From NCBI GenBank assembly GCA_026982835.1, contig JALSGI010000914.1, forward strand, positions 1-7,836: 7,836 bases of DNA. Reading direction: 5' to 3'. A program made the position numbers and the translations under genes. The stretch comes from Planctomycetota bacterium. GTDB taxonomy: Bacteria > Planctomycetota > Planctomycetia > Pirellulales > S012-138. How positions within the stretch are numbered: the first letter of the stretch is position 1; each line of letters starts with the position of its first letter. Shown here piece after piece: positions 1 through 3,980 of the stretch. The notes beneath the pieces are model-generated. The model was given only the letters and a program-made list of their open reading frames with translations, had not been told where the DNA came from and did no database searches.

Positions 1-106
1 CTTCCTCTTGAGCGGGGACTTCCGGCCCGAGGGCCAGCACCAGCACCCCCAGCACCAGCAAGGCACCAAAGCCTCGCCGGGGTTTTCCTTGGGGGGTGGA
101 GTTCAT
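1..106 (-). CDS. Exported protein, N-terminal fragment (runs off the left edge)
   Basis: Reading the minus strand from the ATG at 106-104 gives 35 open codons up to the window edge. The peptide starts MNSTPQGKPRRGF, a positively charged n-region (KPRR at residues 8-11). A hydrophobic core follows at about residues 13-27 (GALLVLGVLVLALG), and then a polar stretch ending VPAQEE. This is a classical Sec signal peptide with a likely cleavage site after Ala32, before Gln33. No cysteine is present, so it is not a lipoprotein. A good Shine-Dalgarno sequence (AAGGA on the minus strand, at 115-119) lies 8 bases upstream and supports this start. The mature domain is outside the window, so no function can be given. 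It is divergent from the HD-domain gene at 581. Confidence 0.72.
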   Translation of the reverse strand, partial: MNSTPQGKPRRGFGALLVLGVLVLALGPEVPAQEE

Positions 107-114
107 GGGGAATA

Positions 115-119
115 TCCTT
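115..119 (-). promoter_or_regulatory. Ribosome binding site for the truncated exported protein
   Basis: AAGGA on the minus strand with an 8-base spacer to the ATG at 106. Its spacing is what makes the short edge gene credible. Confidence 0.6.
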
Positions 120-162
120 GGATTTGGCCGGTTCCGGCGCTCTGGCTGTTTTGGCGGATTCA

Positions 163-316
163 CGCTTGTTCTTACCCGGGTGCGGAAGCACCGTCGCAAG
201 ACCCACGACTCCGGGAGCTTACGCTCCCGGCTCGCTGGCCAACCGCCGGCTGACGCCGGCGGCTCGCCGATACAAGCGAGAATCAGCGCTTGTTCCTGCA
301 TCGGAGCGGAAGCTCC
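163..316. repeat. Palindromic repeat cluster A (four hairpins, one duplicated 30-base unit)
   Basis: Four palindromes with four-base loops are visible. At 179-192 the arms are GGTGC/GCACC with loop GGAA. At 211-230 the arms are CCGGGAGC/GCTCCCGG, with loop GTAA read on the minus strand. At 243-262 the arms are CCGCCGGC/GCCGGCGG, with loop GTCA on the minus strand. At 303-316 the arms are GGAGC/GCTCC with loop GGAA. The first and last lie in a duplicated 30-base unit (163-192 and 287-316, 23 of 30 identical by eye), each beginning CGCTTGTTC. The stem change T-A in one and A-T in the other preserves pairing. A short AAGACCC word at 197-203 matches the heptamer tracts of the other spacers. Confidence 0.75.
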
Positions 317-390
317 CGGTGGCTGCCGCCCTGCCGAGGGACCACTGATTGGCTTACTGGAGTGTTAAAGCCCCAGTCTAAACGCCGCTG

Positions 391-405
391 GCGTGGCAGC
401 ACAAG
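391..405 (+). repeat. Dispersed intergenic motif GCGTGGCAGCACAAG
   Basis: The 15-base word recurs at 3627-3641 as GCGTGCCAGCACAAG, with 14 of 15 bases identical. Both copies are intergenic and on the plus strand. I recall similar words in planctomycete intergenic DNA, but that is memory and was not checked here. Confidence 0.5.
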
Positions 406-580
406 CCAACCCCCGGCAGGACACCCCCTGTCCCACCAGGCGTTTGGTACCGCACAGGTTGTTCCCTAGAATGACAGGGAGCCGCCGGGGCTCCTGGGCC
501 GCCTCGGTTCTTTCCGCCGAGTCGGGTTCAAGGAGGGCGCAGCGGAGCATTCCACCCCACTTCTTCAACGGATTATCAGG

Positions 581-1588
581 ATGAGCACGCAATCGGCCAC
601 TTGCGAGTTGAACCAGTTGCAGCCGGGCCAGCAGGGCGTGTTCTTTGCCCTGTTGAGCGGCAAGGAGCTGCTGACCACCCGGGACGGCCGCCCTTATTAC
701 CGTGTCAGCTTTCGGGATCGCCTGCGGGAGGTGAGCTTTCCGGTGTGGAACGATTCGCCCTGGTTCGCCCCCTGCCGGGACCAGTGGCGGCCGGGCCAGT
801 GTTACAAACTGCTGGCCACCTATCGGGAGACGGAGTTCGGCCCGCAACTGGACCTGCACAACATCCGCCCCGTGGTCGCCGAGGACCGCCAAGCCGGCTT
901 CGACCCGGGGCGGCTGGTGCCCGTGGCCAGCCGGCCGGGGGAGGAGATGTACGGGGAGCTGGTGGACTTGATCCAGCGGGAGTTGACCCATCCGCAACTG
1001 AAGCAACTGGTGCTGTGGCTGCTGGAGCGGCACCGGGAGCAACTGCTCTTCTGGCCCGGGGCCTCGCGCGTCCATCACGCCTACATCGGCGGCTGGCTGG
1101 AGCATGTGCTTTCGGTGGCCGAAAATGCCCTGTTCCTGGCCGACAAGTATGCCCGACTCCACGCCGGACGGCAGCCTGCGATCAACCGCGACCTGGTGCT
1201 GGCCGGGGCGGTGCTGCATGACATCGGCAAGCTGCGCGAGCTGGCGGCCAACTGGGCCGGGGCGGAATATACGGCCTCGGGGCACCTGATCGGGCATGTG
1301 TTGCAGGGGCGGGACATGGTCCGCGAAGCGGCGGCCCAGGTTCCCCTGGAGCCGGAACTGCTGCTGCAACTGGAGCACATCATTGTCTCCCACCAGCGAC
1401 TGCCCGAGTGGGGGGCGCCCAAGCCGCCCATGACGCTGGAAGCGTTGCTGGTGCACCATGCCGACGAGATCGACGCCCGCGTGGCCATCTACTACGACAT
1501 CCTGAACCAGGACACTTCCGATTCCCTGGTCACCGGTGCCAAGAACATCCTGGGCCAGCGCCTGTACAAGGGTCCGCGGCCGGGGTAG
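581..1588 (+). CDS. OB-fold/HD-domain protein, YhaM-type 3'-5' exoribonuclease family
   Basis: This 335-residue cytoplasmic protein has no signal peptide. Residues about 12-97 look like an OB-fold nucleic-acid-binding domain (beta-rich, with GRPYYRVSFRDR and QCYKLLATYRE). Residues about 160-310 form an HD phosphohydrolase domain. Its likely metal ligands are HH165-166, His175 (GGWLEH), His213-Asp214 (LHDIGK), His235 and His239 (GHLIGH), His266, His271 (SHQRLPEWGAPK) and HHAD at 292-295. The order OB then HD, the phrase EWGAPKPPMT and the ending ADEIDA match the YhaM/CBF1 family, Mn-dependent 3'-5' exonucleases acting on RNA and, in some members, DNA. The length is close to the roughly 314 residues of Bacillus YhaM. 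The ATG at 581 sits just before the OB-fold. Its Shine-Dalgarno is weak (ACGGAT at 568-573), and the next in-frame Met is residue 123, inside the protein. The gene stands alone, with repeat-filled spacers on both sides. The exact substrate is inferred from family only. Confidence 0.85.
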   Translation: MSTQSATCELNQLQPGQQGVFFALLSGKELLTTRDGRPYYRVSFRDRLREVSFPVWNDSPWFAPCRDQWRPGQCYKLLATYRETEFGPQLDLHNIRPVVAEDRQAGFDPGRLVPVASRPGEEMYGELVDLIQRELTHPQLKQLVLWLLERHREQLLFWPGASRVHHAYIGGWLEHVLSVAENALFLADKYARLHAGRQPAINRDLVLAGAVLHDIGKLRELAANWAGAEYTASGHLIGHVLQGRDMVREAAAQVPLEPELLLQLEHIIVSHQRLPEWGAPKPPMTLEALLVHHADEIDARVAIYYDILNQDTSDSLVTGAKNILGQRLYKGPRPG

Positions 1589-1601
1589 GGGCCACTGGCG
1601 G

Positions 1602-1787
1602 CTTGCGCCGGTGCTTCCGCTCCGAAGGTCTTGGGTCCTGGGTCTTGGGTCTTGAGGAGCCCCGCACGCCAGTGCGGGGAGAGACGGGACCGGCCTGTGG
1701 CTTGCGGCGTGCGCCTTGCGCCGGAGCTTCCGCTCCGAAGGTCTTGGGTCGTGGGTCTTGGGTCTTGCGCTGGAGCTTCCGCTCCGA
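1602..1787 (+). repeat. Direct repeat, two full copies and one partial, with hairpin and heptamer tract
   Basis: A 53-base unit at 1602-1654 recurs at 1715-1767 with only two differences (T1612/A1725 and C1638/G1751). Its first 24 bases recur a third time at 1764-1787 with one mismatch. Each unit starts CTTGCGC, passes through a hairpin with TTCC loop (GGAA on the minus strand) and, in the full copies, ends in a tract of the heptamer TCTTGGG. The hairpins are at 1610-1623 (GGTGC/GCTCC, one unpaired position), 1722-1737 (CGGAGC/GCTCCG, perfect) and 1772-1785 (GGAGC/GCTCC, perfect). Near-identity of the two long copies suggests recent duplication. Confidence 0.85.
1660..1679 (+). repeat. Perfect 8-bp hairpin, arms CCCCGCAC/GTGCGGGG, loop GCCA
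   Basis: This lies between the two long direct repeats. The same arms recur at 3871-3890 with a different loop (TAAC, i.e. GTTA on the minus strand). Arms are thus conserved while the loop varies within the GNNA pattern. No U-tract follows, so an ordinary intrinsic terminator is unlikely. Confidence 0.75.
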
Positions 1788-1819
1788 TGCCAGAAAAAAC
1801 GCCGATTCTTGCAAACCGG

Positions 1820-1943
1820 CGAGCCGCCAGCTTCAGTCGGCGGAGGGCGTGGGGGCGTGGAGACTTGGAGGGGCGGCGAGCCGCCGGCGTGAGCCGGCGG
1901 AGAGAACGGCAAGCCGCGCACCGTCAGCCGGCAGAGAAGCCTT
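1820..1943. repeat. Palindromic repeat cluster B, including perfect hairpin 1881-1900
   Basis: Three related elements of the form GAGCCGCC...GGCGG are visible. The one at 1824-1843 is imperfect (CCGCCAGC, TTCA, GTCGGCGG). The one at 1881-1900 is a perfect 8-bp stem (CCGCCGGC/GCCGGCGG) with a GTGA tetraloop. A degenerate copy sits near 1912-1935. Between the first two, 1845-1873 is a GGCGTGG/GGAGACTTGGAGG tract. Its reverse complement resembles the CCTCCAAG/CTCCACGCC tract at 3771-3808. Confidence 0.7.
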
Positions 1944-2022
1944 ATTTGGCTGTCGAAGCGCCTACGCGCCGGGTACAATGGTGCCTCGTGGAATGGGGCC
2001 CGGGTGTTTCGTCCCCCCGAAC

Positions 2023-2027
2023 AGGAA
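2023..2027 (+). promoter_or_regulatory. Ribosome binding site favouring the GTG start at 2037
   Basis: AGGAA lies about 9-10 bases before GTG 2037. This spacing favours 2037 over the in-frame GTG at 2004, which would add 11 residues ahead of the signal peptide. Confidence 0.5.
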
Positions 2028-2036
2028 AACCCTCCC

Positions 2037-3500
2037 GTGATAATCCGCTTGCATGCTCGTTTGCAATTTGTAGCGTGCCTGCTGGCAGCGGCAACCTGGA
2101 TGTGGCTGGGAGCCGCCGGCCTTTGGGCCCACCCGCAGCACGGGGACTCGGAAGCCCAGCCTTCCCAAAAAGCAAGAGAAAAACCTGCCCCGGCCCCCAG
2201 CAGCCCCACGCCGCCGGTCCCGGGAGCCCCCCAACCGTTTGCTGCCAGCGAACTGCCCGACCGGATCGTGCTCACCTGGACGGGCGATCCGGCCCGAAGC
2301 ATCGCCGTTATCTGGCGTACCGCAGCCAGCGTGGGCGAAGGCTGGGGGCAGATCGCCCCGGCCGGCGATGGGCCCACCTTCACCCGGCATGCCCGGCAAG
2401 TGAAGGCCCAAACGGTGCGCGTGCAAACCGATCGTGGCGTGGTGTGCTATCACACGGTGCGGTTCGAGGGACTGGAGCCGGGCACCAAGTACGCCTATCG
2501 CGTGGGGGACGGGGCCGAACGGTGGAGCGAGTGGAACCAGTTCCGCACCGCCGCGGCCGGAGCCGAGCCGTTTACGTTCGTCTATTTCGGTGATGCCCAA
2601 AACCTGCTCCGCAGCATGTGGTCCCGGGTGGTGCGCGAGGCGTTCGCCGACGCCCCGCGAGCGGCCTTTTTCCTGCACGCCGGGGACCTGGTGAACCGGG
2701 GCAACCGGGACGTGGAGTGGGGCCAGTGGTTCTACGCCGGCGGGTTTGCCATGCGGATGATCCCCACGGTGGCCACGCCGGGCAATCACGAGTACGTGCG
2801 GCTGCCCGGTGGCCGGGGGCTGACGCCCCTTTGGCGGCCGCAGTTTGCCTTTCCGGAACATGGCCCGCCAGGACTGGAAGAGACGGTCTATTACATCGAC
2901 TACCAGGGCGTGCGGATCATCTCGCTCAACAGCAACGAAAAGCACCGGGAGCAGGCCGCCTGGCTGGAAAAGGTGCTGGCCGAAAACCCCAACCGCTGGA
3001 CCATCATCACCTACCACCACCCGATGTACTCGGCCAGCCGCGGCCGGGACAACCCGCACCTGCGGCGGCTGTGGCAAGGGATTTTTGATCGCTACGGGGT
3101 GGACCTGGTGCTGCAAGGGCACGACCACACCTACGCCCGCAGCCGCTTGATGACGGCCGCCGACACCTTGGCGGGCAAGCCCTCCCCGGAGCCGGAGCGG
3201 AACGTGCCCACCGGCACGGCGGCCCGCAGCCCCGGGGGCACGGTGTATGTGGTCTCGGTCAGCGGGCCGAAGATGTACCGCCTGGCCCATCGACCCTACA
3301 TGCGGCGAGCGGCCGAGAACACGCAGCTTTACCAGATCATCACGGTGGATGGATTCCACCTGCGTTACGAGGCTCGCACCGCCGCCGGGCGGCTGTACGA
3401 TGCGTTCTTGCTGCAAAAGCGCCCCGGGCGCCCCAACCACCTGGTGGAGCTGGTGCCGGAAGTGCCCCAGCGCCTACGCCGACTCGGCACGGCCGACTAA
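2037..3500 (+). CDS. Exported metallophosphoesterase with PAP-like N-terminal domain
   Basis: From GTG 2037 the product is 487 residues; an in-frame GTG at 2004 would make it 498. Residues 1-32 form a Sec signal peptide (MIIRLHARLQ, then a hydrophobic core, then AHPQ). A Pro/Ala-rich linker spans about 50-67. Residues about 72-171 resemble the fibronectin-III-like N-terminal domain of purple acid phosphatases (LPDRIVLTWTGDPARS; LEPGTKYAYRVGDG). The catalytic calcineurin-like domain follows, with the dinuclear-metal motifs FGDAQ (Asp186), HAGDLV (Asp217), GNHE (Asn250, His251), YHHP (His327-328) and GHDHTYAR (His362, His364). All metal ligands of the general family are present, but the Tyr of the PAP motif GDxxY is replaced by Asn (GDLVN). 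It therefore probably hydrolyses phosphate esters in the periplasm, but need not be a true Fe(III)-Tyr purple enzyme. The substrate is unknown. The gene is bracketed by inverted copies of the repeat cassette. Confidence 0.88.
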   Translation: MIIRLHARLQFVACLLAAATWMWLGAAGLWAHPQHGDSEAQPSQKAREKPAPAPSSPTPPVPGAPQPFAASELPDRIVLTWTGDPARSIAVIWRTAASVGEGWGQIAPAGDGPTFTRHARQVKAQTVRVQTDRGVVCYHTVRFEGLEPGTKYAYRVGDGAERWSEWNQFRTAAAGAEPFTFVYFGDAQNLLRSMWSRVVREAFADAPRAAFFLHAGDLVNRGNRDVEWGQWFYAGGFAMRMIPTVATPGNHEYVRLPGGRGLTPLWRPQFAFPEHGPPGLEETVYYIDYQGVRIISLNSNEKHREQAAWLEKVLAENPNRWTIITYHHPMYSASRGRDNPHLRRLWQGIFDRYGVDLVLQGHDHTYARSRLMTAADTLAGKPSPEPERNVPTGTAARSPGGTVYVVSVSGPKMYRLAHRPYMRRAAENTQLYQIITVDGFHLRYEARTAAGRLYDAFLLQKRPGRPNHLVELVPEVPQRLRRLGTAD

Positions 3501-3503
3501 AAA

Positions 3504-3536
3504 CCCACGGTATCCGGTGTCCGCGGGGGATCTTTT
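3504..3536 (+). terminator. Weak candidate terminator after the metallophosphoesterase
   Basis: Four bases after the stop, CCCACGG (3504-3510) pairs with CCGCGGG (3521-3527) with one mismatch around a 10-base loop. A T-run, GGATCTTTT, follows. The position is right for a Rho-independent terminator, but the stem is imperfect and the T-run short. Confidence 0.3.
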
Positions 3537-3582
3537 CGGTGAGAGTTTCCGATCCGTGCAACGGTTAGCGTTTTTTCGCACT

Positions 3583-3965
3583 GGAGCGGAAACTCCTTGG
3601 CGAGCCCCGGACTTTGTACGTGTTTAGCGTGCCAGCACAAGACGAAGCGCCCCCAGAGCAAAAGAGTTGATTTTTTGTCCGGCGAGCCGCGTGCGTGAGC
3701 ACGCGGTTGCTACGGTTTGTGGTCGTTGCTACGCTGGCCAACCGCCGGCTGACGGCGCGCGGCTCGCCATCCCTCCAAGCCCTCAAGCCTCCACGCCTCC
3801 AAGCCCCCAGTGCGGAAGCACCTTGCGCAAGCCGCACGGCGCAGGTCGCAAGCCGCCTTACCGTTGCTCTCCCCGCACTAACGTGCGGGGCTCCGCTTCC
3901 CCAGACCCCCGCCCCAAGACCCAAGCTCCACGGACGTGCGGGGCCCCGGAGGCTTACGCCCTCGG
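3583..3965. repeat. Palindromic repeat cluster C, inverted relative to the 1602-1900 cassette
   Basis: Six palindromes are visible. At 3583-3596 the arms are GGAGC/ACTCC, loop GGAA, one mismatch. At 3688-3707 the arms are CCGCGTGC/GCACGCGG, loop GTGA, perfect. At 3742-3762, CCGCCGGC, TGAC, GGCGCGCGG is imperfect. At 3810-3821 the arms are GTGC/GCAC, loop GGAA. At 3871-3890 the arms are CCCCGCAC/GTGCGGGG, loop TAAC, perfect. At 3946-3965, CCGGAGGC, TTAC, GCCCTCGG has one mismatch and one wobble. Between them lie a CCTCCAAG/CTCCACGCC tract (3771-3808) and a CCCAAGACCCAAG tract (3913-3925). From 3742 to 3925 the modules run in the same order as the reverse complement of 1602-1900. Confidence 0.75.
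3627..3641 (+). repeat. Dispersed intergenic motif GCGTGCCAGCACAAG
   Basis: Second copy of the 15-base word at 391-405, with one difference. It is followed by GACGAAGCGC, which is not shared with the first copy. Confidence 0.5.
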
Positions 3966-3980
3966 ATTTGCCGGCATAAC

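Larger units (their letters stand above)
107..580. other. Divergent spacer with palindromic repeats, no gene
   Basis: This 474-base region separates two divergent genes and should hold both promoters, though I could not pick out convincing -35/-10 boxes. Short frames here are GC-driven and have no protein-like composition. Palindromes fill 163-316. Further right there is a small hairpin at 382-394 (ACGCC, 3-base loop, GGCGT), the dispersed motif at 391-405, and an imperfect stem-loop at 478-494 (GGAGCC, 5-base loop, GGCTCC) that would lie in the 5' leader of the HD gene if transcription starts upstream of it. Confidence 0.6.
1589..2036. other. Repeat-filled spacer between two plus-strand genes, no gene
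   Basis: This spacer separates two co-oriented genes. Nearly all of 1602-1943 is palindromes and short tandem tracts, described separately. Frames crossing it give low-complexity Arg/Pro/Gly-rich peptides typical of non-coding GC-rich DNA. The promoter for the downstream phosphoesterase should lie near its right end (about 1940-2020), which is the least repetitive part and contains the AT-richer stretch CCTTATTTGG near 1939, but no confident promoter boxes were found. Confidence 0.6.
3501..3980. other. Convergent spacer filled with repeats, no gene
   Basis: This 480-base region separates the 3' ends of two converging genes. Frames here read through palindromes and are Arg/Pro-rich shadows. 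It contains a weak terminator, one copy of the dispersed 15-base motif (3627-3641) and repeat cluster C. Any termination for the minus-strand gene would have to use the GTAA-loop hairpin at 3946-3965 or another palindrome, as no stem with a T-tract is seen on that strand. Confidence 0.6.

Noticed and set aside
163..316. CRISPR array
   Set aside because: Repeats are palindromes of different stems at irregular spacing, with no uniform repeat-spacer periodicity and no cas genes.
530..537. Strong Shine-Dalgarno-like AAGGAGGG
   Set aside because: No ATG, GTG or TTG follows within 4-12 bases, and the HD gene start is over 40 bases away.
393..584. Small plus-strand frame before the HD gene
   Set aside because: It has no ribosome site at its start and no protein-like composition, and it overlaps repeat-bearing spacer DNA.
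1628..1654. Telomere-like heptamer array
   Set aside because: The tract is internal, about four units long and imperfect, and it sits between genes.
365..2383. Very long minus-strand open frame (672 codons) opposite the HD-domain gene
   Set aside because: It runs antisense to the clearly recognisable HD-domain gene, through the repeat spacer and into the phosphoesterase gene. Its translation is Arg/Pro/Gln-rich with no domain. High GC makes such shadow frames common.
1962..3440. Minus-strand open frame of 492 codons opposite the metallophosphoesterase
   Set aside because: The plus-strand frame carries a signal peptide and all metal-binding motifs. The antisense frame has no recognisable family and no plausible start signal.
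1602..3965. Insertion sequence or composite transposon around the phosphoesterase gene
   Set aside because: No transposase, no sharp terminal inverted repeats and no target-site duplication are visible. The inverted cassettes are diverged and modular, so only the arrangement is reported.
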